From Paenibacillus senegalensis JC66 (GTDB lineage Bacteria; Bacillota; Bacilli; Paenibacillales; NBRC-103111): a DNA stretch of 64,000 nucleotides. How positions within the stretch are numbered: the stretch's first letter is position 1; every line of letters begins with the position of its first letter. The position numbers and the translations under genes are program-made. The notes under the pieces were generated by a model. It was not told the origin of the DNA, made no database searches, and worked only from the letters and a program-made list of their open reading frames with translations. The stretch lies in contig NZ_HE610960.1 in the NCBI RefSeq assembly GCF_000285515.1, positions 197,309 to 261,308 on the forward strand, given 5' to 3'. Of this stretch, positions 44,813 through 54,238 are shown piece by piece.

Positions 44813-46603
44813 ATGAAACAAGTGACCAAACGCTCGGAAGTTCCAGTGGAACATACATGGAAGCTGGAGGATATGATCGCAAACCAGCAGGCCTGGGATG
44901 AGGAATACCAGGAAGTACAGAAACTGCTCGGCAGGGTAGGCGATTTTCAAGGAAAACTTCATGACCCGTCCGCTTTGAAGCAAGTATTCACCTTAGATGA
45001 TGAAATTTCTTTACATACGGAAAGATTGTACGTATATGCAAATATGAAGCATCACGAGGATATGACCGACCCTGCGTATCAATCGCTTTCGGAAAAAGCG
45101 AGGAAGCTTAGCGTTCAAGTGAGCGAGGCTACCTCCTTCATCACGCCGGAAATTCTTGCTTTATCCGATGAGCAGCTGACCGCCCTGATCAACAATCCGG
45201 AATTAAGCTTTTACAAGCGTTCATTGGAAGAAATTTTGCGCCAGAAAGCCCATGTGCTCTCTAAACCCGAGGAGGCTCTCATGGCTCAGGTGGGCAGTAT
45301 GTCGCAAGCTTCGAGCACTATCTTTGGAATGCTTAACAATGCCGATATGAAATTTCCCAAAGTCGTTAACGAAGATGGCGAGGAAGTGGAGCTCACTCAC
45401 GGTACTTATATTCAGTTTTTGGAGAGCCGCGACCGCGACGTAAGACGGCGGGCCTTTGAAGCCATGTATTCCACTTATCGCAAGCATAAAAATACGCTCG
45501 GCGCAACCCTGAGCGCCAATATTACGAAGAATCTGTTCTATGCGAAAGCAAGGCGCTATCCTTCCATTCTCGAGATGGCCTTGTTCGGGGACAATATTTC
45601 TACCGAGGTTTACACTAATCTGATTGACACGGTACATGACTCGCTCCCTCTCTTGCACCGCTATATGGAGCTGCGCAAGAAATTACTAAAGGTCGACGAG
45701 CTGCATATGTACGACCTGTTTTCTCCGCTCGTGGAGGAATTCAAATGGGAGATCAGCTATGAAGAAGCCAAGCAAATGGTGCTGGACAGCCTCGAGCCTC
45801 TAGGCGAAGATTATTTGAAGGTGTTGGAAGACGGATTTAACAGCCGCTGGATCGATGTTTATGAAAATGAAGGCAAAAGAAGCGGTGCTTACAGCTGGGG
45901 AGCTTATGGAACCCATCCATATGTGCTGCTCAACCATAAAGATAATTTGAACAGCATGTTTACGCTGGCACATGAAATGGGTCACGCCATGCATTCCTAT
46001 TTATCGGATGAAGCCCAGGAATACCGTTACGCCCAGTATCCGATCTTCCTTGCCGAAGTGGCTTCGACCTTGAACGAGGCTCTGCTGATGGACTATTTGT
46101 TGAAGAAAACAACGGATCCAAAAGCGAAAATGTATCTGCTCACCTATTATGCCGACCAATTCCGGACAACGCTGTTCCGGCAAACCATGTTTGCAGAATT
46201 CGAGAAAATCATTCACGAAAAAGTGGAGCAGGGCGAGTCGCTTACCCACCAGGACTTCAGCAAAATTTACTACGATCTTAACAAGCTCTATCATGGAGAC
46301 GCCATGGTCGTAGATCAGGATATTGAGATGGAATGGGCGCGCATCCCCCATTTCTATACAAGCTTCTATGTATACAAATATTCGACCGGGTTTTCCGCAG
46401 CAATCAGCTTCTCTAAACAGATTCTTGAGGGCGGGGAACCGGCGGTCAACAAATACCTCGATTTCCTGAAAAGCGGGGGCAGCGACTACCCGATCCCGAC
46501 CCTGCAGAAAGCAGGCGTGGATATGTCATCTCCGGAACCGATCAAGCAAGCGATGAGTGTTTTCCGGAGCATCATTGAGCAAATGGAAGAGTTAACCAAG
46601 TAA
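44813..46603 (+). CDS. pepF: oligoendopeptidase F
   Basis: An M3-family zinc endopeptidase cleaving short peptides in the cytosol. The zinc motif HEMGH is at residues 387-391 of a 596-residue form that matches the usual length. This start (ATG at 44813) follows AAGGAGG by six bases. In frame upstream, an ATG at 44705 also has a good RBS and would add a 36-residue signal-peptide-like extension (RIVPLLLTLAMLAG, then AVPA). Both forms may be made. A clear terminator follows. Confidence 0.95.
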   Translation: MKQVTKRSEVPVEHTWKLEDMIANQQAWDEEYQEVQKLLGRVGDFQGKLHDPSALKQVFTLDDEISLHTERLYVYANMKHHEDMTDPAYQSLSEKARKLSVQVSEATSFITPEILALSDEQLTALINNPELSFYKRSLEEILRQKAHVLSKPEEALMAQVGSMSQASSTIFGMLNNADMKFPKVVNEDGEEVELTHGTYIQFLESRDRDVRRRAFEAMYSTYRKHKNTLGATLSANITKNLFYAKARRYPSILEMALFGDNISTEVYTNLIDTVHDSLPLLHRYMELRKKLLKVDELHMYDLFSPLVEEFKWEISYEEAKQMVLDSLEPLGEDYLKVLEDGFNSRWIDVYENEGKRSGAYSWGAYGTHPYVLLNHKDNLNSMFTLAHEMGHAMHSYLSDEAQEYRYAQYPIFLAEVASTLNEALLMDYLLKKTTDPKAKMYLLTYYADQFRTTLFRQTMFAEFEKIIHEKVEQGESLTHQDFSKIYYDLNKLYHGDAMVVDQDIEMEWARIPHFYTSFYVYKYSTGFSAAISFSKQILEGGEPAVNKYLDFLKSGGSDYPIPTLQKAGVDMSSPEPIKQAMSVFRSIIEQMEELTK

Positions 46604-46628
46604 AATAAGCTGCTATCGGACAACTGCT

Positions 46629-46671
46629 GGCTGTTCCCGGGAGAGCATTACGAGATCTTCCGGGAACAGCC
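46629..46671 (+). terminator. pepF terminator
   Basis: A perfect 12-bp stem GGCTGTTCCCGG / CCGGGAACAGCC, followed by CGTTTTCT. Confidence 0.85.
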
Positions 46672-46757
46672 CGTTTTCTATGGGGCCCTATTTTCTTGAA
46701 TCTTTACATCCGGCTGCCGCGTAGTACCTTATAGGAGAAGACAAGGAGGGACCAGTA

Positions 46758-47483
46758 TTGATTGAATTAAATCAGCTTAGCAAAATTTATAACGGCGTCC
46801 ATAAAGCAGTCGACAATATTACACTGACCATCCCCAAAGGAGAAATTTTCGGATTTTTAGGTCCCAATGGAGCCGGTAAGACGACCACCATCAAAATGAT
46901 TACTGGAATTGTCCGTCCAGACAAGGGCACGATCCATATCAATGGGCTGAATGCTCTCGAGCAGCCTATTGAAGCTAAGAAACAGTTCGGATACGTCCCG
47001 GATAGTCCCGACCTGTTCCTTAGATTGAAGGGACTGGAATATCTTAATTTTATGGCGGATATGTATGAAGTCCCGAAGGATGTCCGTCTGGCCCGCATCG
47101 AAGAGCTGTCCAAGCGATTTGACATGCAGAATGTGCTTAATGACTCGATTCAAAGCTATTCTCACGGGATGCGCCAGAAGATCGTCATTATCGGTGTATT
47201 AATTCACAGCCCGGAAATTTGGCTGCTGGACGAACCAATGACCGGACTCGATCCGAGATCCTCCTTCATTCTCAAGGAAATGATGAGAGAGCATGCGGAC
47301 AGCGGCAAATCGGTGTTCTTTTCCACCCACGTGCTTGATGTGGCAGAGAAGCTGTGTGACCGTGTAGCAATTATTAATAAGGGCAAAATTTTATTCTGCG
47401 GCACATTTAAGGAGATGCAGGAGCATTTCAAATCTACCGAATCCCTTGAGCGGATTTTCCTGGAGCTGACCGGCAATGAATAA
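46758..47483 (+). CDS. ABC transporter ATP-binding protein (export type)
   Basis: A 241-residue ATPase with Walker A GPNGAGKTT, signature YSHGMRQK, Walker B WLLDEPMTGLDP and STHVLDV. It resembles the EcsA/CcmA export group. The TTG start follows AAGGAGGG. Its 3' end overlaps the permease gene by 8 bp. Confidence 0.9.
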   Translation: MIELNQLSKIYNGVHKAVDNITLTIPKGEIFGFLGPNGAGKTTTIKMITGIVRPDKGTIHINGLNALEQPIEAKKQFGYVPDSPDLFLRLKGLEYLNFMADMYEVPKDVRLARIEELSKRFDMQNVLNDSIQSYSHGMRQKIVIIGVLIHSPEIWLLDEPMTGLDPRSSFILKEMMREHADSGKSVFFSTHVLDVAEKLCDRVAIINKGKILFCGTFKEMQEHFKSTESLERIFLELTGNE

Positions 47484-49146
47484 AACTCTCTCTTTGACAA
47501 AAGTGCTGCTGAAAAACGGAAGCGGCAATGCGGGCAAAAATGCAAAGAAATTTTCATTATCCAACCCTTGGGTGGTTGGCGGGCTTGTGGCGTTAGGGTT
47601 AATTCCTATTTTCGGATTTATCGCCGCTTTTGTCTCTATGCTCTATGAAGGGCTGGCGCCGATCGGGCAGGAAGGCTTTATCCCCGCTCTTGGCTTGACA
47701 CTAACCAGTGCTGTCGTATTCATCTTCGGCGTATTTTATGTCATCAATGTCTTTTTCTTCTCCAAAGATATCGAACATTTGCTGCCGCTGCCATTAAAAT
47801 CAACGGAAATATTATCGGCTAAATTTATCGTTACGCTAATTTATGAATATTTGACCGCACTGTTTATTCTGGCTCCTATATTAGTTATCTTCGGGGTGAA
47901 AAGCGGAGCCGGAATGGTGTACTATCTTTATTCCCTGGTCATCTTTTTAACACTGCCCATTATTCCACTGCTGCTGGCGGCCATTATCTCAATGCTCATC
48001 ATGAGATTTACCAACATCGCCAAGAATAAGGACCGCTACCGGATGATCGGCGGAAGCGTCACGGTTATCCTCGTCCTCGGGATGAATGCCTTGTTCCAGC
48101 GGGTTACCAGACAATCGATGGATCCCGACGCTGTTCAGGACCTGCTTTTGCAAGGAAACAATACGATAATTGACACTTTGAGCACCCTGTTCCCCCATAC
48201 CAAGCTGGGAACTTTGGCGCTTATCGAATCAGGCATGCTTCAGGGGCTGCTCTATCTGCTTGGTTTTCTCGCAGCTTCCGCAGTGGCTTACGTCGTTTTC
48301 ATGCTGCTTGGCAAGGCTTTTTATTTCGGTTCGGTAATCGGAATTTCCGAAGCTTCCTCACGCCGAAAAGCACTCAGCGGCGAACAGATGGACAGGCAGA
48401 CCCGGCAAAATTCCGTAGTGACATCATTTTTGCTTAAGGAAATGCGCATTCTTATAAGGACTCCCGCGTATTTTACCAACTGTGTGCTGTTAAGCTTTCT
48501 CTGGCCTGTTATTCTGTTCTTTCCTTTTGTCGTTCAGCCGGAAAGCTTGGAATTCATTACCGGCTTGGCCGCATCCATCGATCTCAATCAGCACGGGGGT
48601 ATCGTATTAGCTATTGCTTTTGCGGTCCTGCTCTTTATTTCAGGTATCAATATGGCTGCCGGCACCTCGATATCCAGGGAAGGCTCCATCTTCTTTGTCA
48701 ACAAGTATTTACCGGTACCGGCTTTTCAGATCATGCTGGCTAAAGTGATGTCAGGGGTTATTCTTAGCGCTGTCAGTATGGTATTAATGCTTGCCGCTAT
48801 ATATTTTGTTATGGTTTTCCCGCTCACATATATTGGGTTGATGTTTTTGCTGTCAATTCCGGCCATGTTTTTCGGGAGTCTTGTCAGCATCATCATTGAT
48901 GTGCATTTTCCCAAGCTGAATTGGGATACTGAGCAAAAAGCGGTCAAGCAAAACTTTAACCCCATGTTTTCCATGCTGGCCTGCATTTTTTGTGCGGCCT
49001 TGATTATAGCAGCAACAGTATTGTTAAGTCTGTCCTGGATCCAGGTTTTCTTTTCCCTGCTGATCATCTTCGGAATCGCATCCCTTCTGCTGCTTCGGCT
49101 CATTCGCAACAAGGCCGATATTTGGTTTCAACGAATTGAAGAATAG
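47476..49146 (+). CDS. ABC transporter permease
   Basis: A 556-residue integral membrane protein with about 12 helices and a central hydrophilic loop (SEASSRRKALSGEQMDRQT). It overlaps the ATPase gene and forms one transporter with it. The large permease with EcsA-like ATPase points to export, but the substrate is open. Confidence 0.82.
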   Translation: MNKTLSLTKVLLKNGSGNAGKNAKKFSLSNPWVVGGLVALGLIPIFGFIAAFVSMLYEGLAPIGQEGFIPALGLTLTSAVVFIFGVFYVINVFFFSKDIEHLLPLPLKSTEILSAKFIVTLIYEYLTALFILAPILVIFGVKSGAGMVYYLYSLVIFLTLPIIPLLLAAIISMLIMRFTNIAKNKDRYRMIGGSVTVILVLGMNALFQRVTRQSMDPDAVQDLLLQGNNTIIDTLSTLFPHTKLGTLALIESGMLQGLLYLLGFLAASAVAYVVFMLLGKAFYFGSVIGISEASSRRKALSGEQMDRQTRQNSVVTSFLLKEMRILIRTPAYFTNCVLLSFLWPVILFFPFVVQPESLEFITGLAASIDLNQHGGIVLAIAFAVLLFISGINMAAGTSISREGSIFFVNKYLPVPAFQIMLAKVMSGVILSAVSMVLMLAAIYFVMVFPLTYIGLMFLLSIPAMFFGSLVSIIIDVHFPKLNWDTEQKAVKQNFNPMFSMLACIFCAALIIAATVLLSLSWIQVFFSLLIIFGIASLLLLRLIRNKADIWFQRIEE

Positions 49147-49286
49147 CTTCTCTTATTAGCTGCAACCTTTTGCGAACCTCCTACGTCAAAGAGGAAAATA
49201 TTGTCGGACGATTTCCAGCTTGTTGGTGAATAGCATCTATGACCAGTCCTGGCAAAATAACTCTTGGTTAGGGAGGTTCTTTTTTG

Positions 49287-51680
49287 ATGTTAAAAAAACC
49301 TGTCAGCTTTCATTTAGGCATGGCTGCTATGCTGATTGCTATGGTCTACCTGGCTGCCTTCAGTTACCCAGCCTCTGCCGAACCCCCTTCTTCCTATCCT
49401 TTCGCTATTAATGGGAGGAGTGTTGTCTTAACTACTGTGCCCTATGAAGATGAACATACCCTTATGGTATCCCTACGTGAAATGGCCGAGGAAATGGGCG
49501 CAGCAGTACGCTGGGATCAAGAGACTAAGACGGCAACGGTAATCCGCGACTCGACTGAGTGGGCGGTTACGGTAAAGCAGTCTGAAACAAGACTTAATGG
49601 CGAATCTTATGAAATGGAAAAACCGGCAGTGCTGGTAAAAGGAAAGGTTATGGTTCCCATGCTCTCCATTAGCGAGGCGATGGGGTTTGCCGTTTCCTTC
49701 AACAGCGAAGGCAAGCTCCAATTAGCCAGTGAAAAGGCGGTGCTGCCAGTTGTCGGTTCCTATGAAAAGCTTGAGGAGCTCATAAAACCTTTCGTTCAAG
49801 AGGGACGAGGCATGTGGGGAAAGCTGGTTGGCGAGACGGCCGTATCCACTCAAGACATGGCTGTAAGCTCACCGGAGTCTGGCATGTCATCGAGCGCTTC
49901 CGGCTCCGCTGACTACTCCAGCACTAATGTGCAGGTGCAAGGAGTCGATGAAGGAGATGTGGTGAAAACCGATGGCCGGTACATCTATCAGCTAAATCAC
50001 CGCTCACAATTAGTTATTACCGAGGCCTATCCCGCGACAGATCTGAAGGTCTTGTCTACGACCACACTTGGCAAAGATATTAATCCGCTAGAGCTTTACA
50101 TTGATGGTGATCTGGCGGTAGTAGTTGCCCAAGCCTGGTCAGGCCTCTCCTCCCCTGCTCCTGCTCAAAAGCACAGGACGGATACCTACTGGTATAATAA
50201 CGATTCCGTCAAGGCAATTGTTTATGATATTCAGGATAGGAAATCGCCCGTTATGCTGCGGGAGGTCGAGCTGGAAGGCGGGTATGTAGCCTCGCGAAAA
50301 ATAGGAGATCATTTCTATCTCGTGTCAAATCAATACACCAATCCAGCTGTTATAATGGAAGGCCGGGCAGCAGCGCCGCTGTACCGGGATACGGCTGTTT
50401 CAGACGAAGCATTGAAGATTGGTTATGACGAAATCAGTTACTTTCCGAATATAGAGCAGCCGAACTATTTGCATATCGCGGGTTTTGCAGTTAATGATAC
50501 GAGCGAGGCCCATCTAAGCACCTACTTGGGTGCCGGCGAGCAAATCTATGCTTCCCTGGAGCATTTGTACATTACCAGAACCACATACGAAATGCTGGGC
50601 GGCGAAACGGAGGGGGCACCCGCACACGATGCCGGCAGCGCAGCCGCCAGCTCCATTGCGGCCGGTCCCGGCATCATAAGGGAGCCTGTCCCCGTTAGCT
50701 GGAACCGGTCCAGTATTCTATACAAATTTCATCTTCAGGAAGGTAAGGTTAACTTTGTTTCCGAAGGCTCGGTTCCGGGAACACCAATCAACCAGTTCGC
50801 CATGGATGAACATAACGGGTACTTTCGGATAGCCACAACCACGGGCGACATGTGGAGAACAGATGAGCTGACATCCAAGAATAACGTGTACATTCTTAAC
50901 GAGCAGCTGGACATCGTCGGGCAAGTCGAGGATATCGCTCCCGGTGAACAAATTTACTCGGTACGATTTATGGGAGACCGCGGATACATGGTCACTTTCC
51001 GAACGGTAGATCCATTGTTCGCCATCGATTTGTCTGAGCCCGCCAATCCCCAGGTGCTTGGCGCGCTGAAGATTCCCGGGTACAGCAACTATCTTCACCC
51101 TTATGATGAGAATCACTTAATCGGATTCGGGAAAGACGCCGTAGAGGTTGTTCAGAAGGATGCGAACGGCAAGCCGATAGGAGAGCCAATTGCCTTCTAT
51201 CAGGGAATGAAGCTGTCCTTGTTCGATGTAAGCGATATTCATAACCCTATAGAGAAATTTACAGAGACGATTGGCAGCCGCGGCACCGACTCCGAGCTGC
51301 TGTACAATCATAAAGCATTATTGTTCTCCAAAGAGAAAAACCTGCTTGCTTTCCCATTAACGGTGCACGAATTTAAACAATCCGCTCAGACGGATCCGAG
51401 CCAACATGGAGACTTCACCTTCCAGGGGGCTTACGTGTACCATGTTGATCCAGAACAAGGCTTCGTGAAAAGAGGCGAAATCACTCATCTTCAGCAGGAA
51501 GACCTGATCAAAACTGGAGCGTATTGGTACGGTAACCATGAACGTAGTATTCAACGCCTGCTATATATAGACGATGTTCTCTATACGCTATCTCCTGGAG
51601 AAATACGCGCCAGCGATTTAAGCACGCTTGGGACGATCGGAGCTGTACAGATTCCGAAGCAAGCCGTTACACTGCCTTAA
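49287..51680 (+). CDS. secreted beta-propeller protein with copper-amine-oxidase N-like domain
   Basis: A 797-residue exported protein. Signal peptide at about 1-31 (ending YPASA), stalk-like CAO_N-type domain at about 35-150 (MVSLREMAEEMGAAVRWD, VKGKVMVPMLSISEAMGF), a Ser-rich linker near 195-215, then a beta-propeller (PF09826-like) starting at VQVQGVDEGDVVKTDG. The YIYQLNHR and similar repeats continue to the C-terminus. The first domain may bind the cell surface. The ATG at 49287 follows GGGAGG. No function is known for the propeller family. Confidence 0.85.
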   Translation: MLKKPVSFHLGMAAMLIAMVYLAAFSYPASAEPPSSYPFAINGRSVVLTTVPYEDEHTLMVSLREMAEEMGAAVRWDQETKTATVIRDSTEWAVTVKQSETRLNGESYEMEKPAVLVKGKVMVPMLSISEAMGFAVSFNSEGKLQLASEKAVLPVVGSYEKLEELIKPFVQEGRGMWGKLVGETAVSTQDMAVSSPESGMSSSASGSADYSSTNVQVQGVDEGDVVKTDGRYIYQLNHRSQLVITEAYPATDLKVLSTTTLGKDINPLELYIDGDLAVVVAQAWSGLSSPAPAQKHRTDTYWYNNDSVKAIVYDIQDRKSPVMLREVELEGGYVASRKIGDHFYLVSNQYTNPAVIMEGRAAAPLYRDTAVSDEALKIGYDEISYFPNIEQPNYLHIAGFAVNDTSEAHLSTYLGAGEQIYASLEHLYITRTTYEMLGGETEGAPAHDAGSAAASSIAAGPGIIREPVPVSWNRSSILYKFHLQEGKVNFVSEGSVPGTPINQFAMDEHNGYFRIATTTGDMWRTDELTSKNNVYILNEQLDIVGQVEDIAPGEQIYSVRFMGDRGYMVTFRTVDPLFAIDLSEPANPQVLGALKIPGYSNYLHPYDENHLIGFGKDAVEVVQKDANGKPIGEPIAFYQGMKLSLFDVSDIHNPIEKFTETIGSRGTDSELLYNHKALLFSKEKNLLAFPLTVHEFKQSAQTDPSQHGDFTFQGAYVYHVDPEQGFVKRGEITHLQQEDLIKTGAYWYGNHERSIQRLLYIDDVLYTLSPGEIRASDLSTLGTIGAVQIPKQAVTLP

Positions 51681-51762
51681 ACCTGCACGGCCCGCTTGAG
51701 AAGCTGAGCAGCGCCTTACCGGATCAGATTTCAACAGCTTAATAGCTTTTGCCTGATGACAA

Positions 51763-51820
51763 AAACCGCCAGTCCGGCGAGCGGATCCATACGGATCACC
51801 GCTTGCAGGACTGGCGGTTT
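51763..51820. terminator. bidirectional terminator
   Basis: A perfect 13-bp outer stem AAACCGCCAGTCC / GGACTGGCGGTTT with a further inner GCGG/CCGC pairing. It serves the propeller gene and the converging FAH gene. Confidence 0.85.
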
Positions 51821-51852
51821 GGCTTATTTGCTGCCTCGTAAAGAAGCTCTGT

Positions 51853-52488
51853 TTATGCCTTCATTGCAATACGCAGAGTGCCGGACAAAGCGTTGTCCCA
51901 GAACAGCTCCAGGAGATCGCCATCGGCAAGCGCCCCGACACCTGCGGGAGTGCCGGTATAGATTAAATCATCCGCATCCAGCCCATAATGCTTGCCGCAA
52001 TAATCGATGATCTGCTGGATATCAAAAATCATTTCACTGCTTTGTCCACTTTGCACCGTTATCCCGTTTTTACGCAGCTGGAACAGTGTTGTCCGCAGCT
52101 TGTCTAAGCCTGGATAGGGCTTAAAATCGCCAATCGGCGCAGAGCCTTTGAAGCCCTTGGCGGCAAGCCACGGATGACCCTTGCGCTTTAACGCCGTCTG
52201 AACCTCTCTCAGGGTAAGGTCTAGTCCGAGTGCTATGGAATCAATCATATCATTGGCACGTATACCTGGCTCATAAGGACGCCGGATATGCAGCACCAAT
52301 TCCGCCTCATAATGAATGTCCCCCCGGTTAGCAGGCAGTTCAAGCGTTCTCCCATCCATCGGCAGCAGCGCATGTCCCGGCTTGAGGAAAAACATCGGCT
52401 CTTCCGGAACGTCATTGCCGAGCTCAGCGGCATGCTGACGGTAATTCCGGCCAACACAATACACATTTTTAATTTGGTTCAGCTTCAA
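51853..52488 (-). CDS. fumarylacetoacetate hydrolase family protein
   Basis: A compact FAH-fold protein of about 211 residues. The N-terminal VYCVGRNYRQHAAELG, metal-ligand Glu in IHYEAELVLHI and the Asp in ALGLDLTLREVQ are visible, as is the TGTPAGVG turn. The family includes fumarylpyruvate hydrolases and oxaloacetate decarboxylases. TTG at 52488 has the best RBS spacing (eight bases from GGGAG); the GTG at 52494 is an alternative. Confidence 0.87.
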   Translation of the reverse strand: MKLNQIKNVYCVGRNYRQHAAELGNDVPEEPMFFLKPGHALLPMDGRTLELPANRGDIHYEAELVLHIRRPYEPGIRANDMIDSIALGLDLTLREVQTALKRKGHPWLAAKGFKGSAPIGDFKPYPGLDKLRTTLFQLRKNGITVQSGQSSEMIFDIQQIIDYCGKHYGLDADDLIYTGTPAGVGALADGDLLELFWDNALSGTLRIAMKA

Positions 52489-52586
52489 CTGCACCGCTCC
52501 CTTCTCTGTTCGTTCCTCATAATGGCTGCTCTCACCAGCTAAGCAATACTTTACCCTAGAATAAGTTCAACGAGGCTGCATAAATT

Positions 52587-53882
52587 TTATCGTGTAACGA
52601 TGCGGCCGTCCTCCAGAATCTCGGCCCCGGGGGAAACGTCAGAAATTCGCCGGAACAGCTGCTGACCCTGCTCATCCTCCATCACAACCGGTTTGGCCCA
52701 CTGGGTAAAAATCGGGATCATCCGCAGATCGCAGCCCTCTGCTGAGCAAGCGGCCTCAAGAATTGCGGACTCGAGCGTTTGCGGAGCATCCTCTCTTGTA
52801 GTAAATATAAAGTTGCCCAGACTGTATGCAATCCACTTGCCCTTATACTGTTCAAAGCCCTGCAGCACATGGGGATGACTGCCGATGATCAGATCAGCCC
52901 CGGCATCGATAAAGCGCCTGGCCAGCTCCTTTTGCGTCTCATTGGGCTCATTCATTCTTTCCTCGCCCCAATGAGCAAGCACAATGACCAGGTCGGCTTC
53001 TTCCTTCGCGTTTGCTATCGCTTCTACCGGCTTAGTGTGATTGTATGTATCCGCCAATCCTTCGGGAAATTCGTGTCCGGCCTTCCAATCGCCGCTTGGG
53101 ACCACTCGGGTGAAATTCAAGAAAGCGATGCGCAGCCCTTCCTCTTCCCATATGAAAGGGCGAAAAGCCTCTTCCACATCCCGGCCGGCTCCCACGCGGT
53201 GGATACCGTTCTTATCCAGATGGTCGAGTGTGTCGAGCAGGCCGATGACGCCGTAATCCATCATATGATTGTTAGCCAAGGACACCAGATCAAAGCCGGC
53301 CTCCTTGAATGCAGGCAGCACCTCGGGTGAAGAGCGATAGACGAAGCTTTTCTCTTCTTCAGGGGTTCCCCTGTCCGTGATAGGCGTTTCCAGGTTGGCC
53401 ACCGTAAAATCTGAGGCTTGCAGCAAGCTTCTGACATCCTGATAAGGATAATCATACCCGTACTGCTTCAACAAATTCTCTACGGTGCTCCCCAACAGGA
53501 CATCTCCGACGAAGGAGATGGTTACGGTCCCCTGCTGCCCCTGCTGCGACACCCCTTCTTCCTCTTCATTCTCAGCCCCGGATGGATCCGGTTCCGCAGC
53601 CGGCTCTTCCTCCGGCTCGTTCTCTGGTGCCTCTGATGGCTCGAGGCTAGGCTCATGACTGGGATCAGGGGTTGGCGCAGGCTCTGGAGAAGGCTGGGAA
53701 ATACCGGCATTTGCCGGGTCTCCAGGTTCCTCGCCCATAGGCAAGGTGTCTCTATTCATCCATACGTAAGTACCGATAATGACCACAATCAACAGAAATA
53801 AGCTGTACACGGCCCCTTTTAACAGTCGGTGGTTGCTCTTTTTCTTCTTAACGAGAATTCTGGCAGTTCTTGTTTTTTGCAT
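52587..53882 (-). CDS. CapA-family poly-gamma-glutamate/metallophosphatase-like protein
   Basis: A 431-residue membrane-anchored protein. An N-terminal helix at about 23-42 precedes a Pro/Glu/Ser-rich stalk (about 55-115), then the CapA domain with SFVGDVLLGS, VANLETPIT, LANNHMMDYG, LAHWGEE and GSHPHVLQG metal-site motifs. CapA-type proteins participate in poly-gamma-glutamate synthesis, but capBC genes are not adjacent. It could act on another surface polymer. Confidence 0.88.
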   Translation of the reverse strand: MQKTRTARILVKKKKSNHRLLKGAVYSLFLLIVVIIGTYVWMNRDTLPMGEEPGDPANAGISQPSPEPAPTPDPSHEPSLEPSEAPENEPEEEPAAEPDPSGAENEEEEGVSQQGQQGTVTISFVGDVLLGSTVENLLKQYGYDYPYQDVRSLLQASDFTVANLETPITDRGTPEEEKSFVYRSSPEVLPAFKEAGFDLVSLANNHMMDYGVIGLLDTLDHLDKNGIHRVGAGRDVEEAFRPFIWEEEGLRIAFLNFTRVVPSGDWKAGHEFPEGLADTYNHTKPVEAIANAKEEADLVIVLAHWGEERMNEPNETQKELARRFIDAGADLIIGSHPHVLQGFEQYKGKWIAYSLGNFIFTTREDAPQTLESAILEAACSAEGCDLRMIPIFTQWAKPVVMEDEQGQQLFRRISDVSPGAEILEDGRIVTR

Positions 53883-54151
53883 AGAAACGATTCTCTCCTA
53901 TTCCATTGAAACGTAGGGACCGGTCTCCCTATCTATTCTAGCTCCATCATTTATTATAGCAGATTAGTCCTGCAAATTACTTCTCCTTCATGCAAAACCC
54001 GCCTTCCCTCCTAATTCCGGTCTGCCTTTATTCTCTTAAAATAGGCGTTTAGCCTGAAAGACATTGGTCTAATGAAATGATAAGACGGCGCTCCCTCAGG
54101 TTTTTGCAAACAACCGGAAGGATCATTATGAACCGTATAACTTTGCAAGAA

Positions 54152-54200
54152 CGGGGGTACAATGATTGGGCTGTAACCCGGCTTTTTGCAAGATTATAAT
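54152..54200 (+). promoter_or_regulatory. promoter region with inverted repeat before the PTS cluster
   Basis: TATAAT at 54195-54200 lacks a good -35 box. An imperfect inverted repeat (CGGGGGTACA / TGTAACCCG, 54152-54180) covers the -20 to -50 region. TTTGCAAGA occurs twice, 43 bp apart, at 54142 and 54185. This arrangement suits activator-dependent autoregulation. Upstream of it (53883-54140) I see no gene. Confidence 0.5.
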
Positions 54201-54238
54201 TTTTGTAATCACTGTTTTTTGAACAGGGGGGGTGCACG

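Noticed and set aside
54152..54180. RAT-type antiterminator site before the PTS activator
   Set aside because: The protein is an MtlR/LicR-type DNA-binding activator with HTH, not an RNA-binding BglG protein, and no terminator overlaps the repeat.
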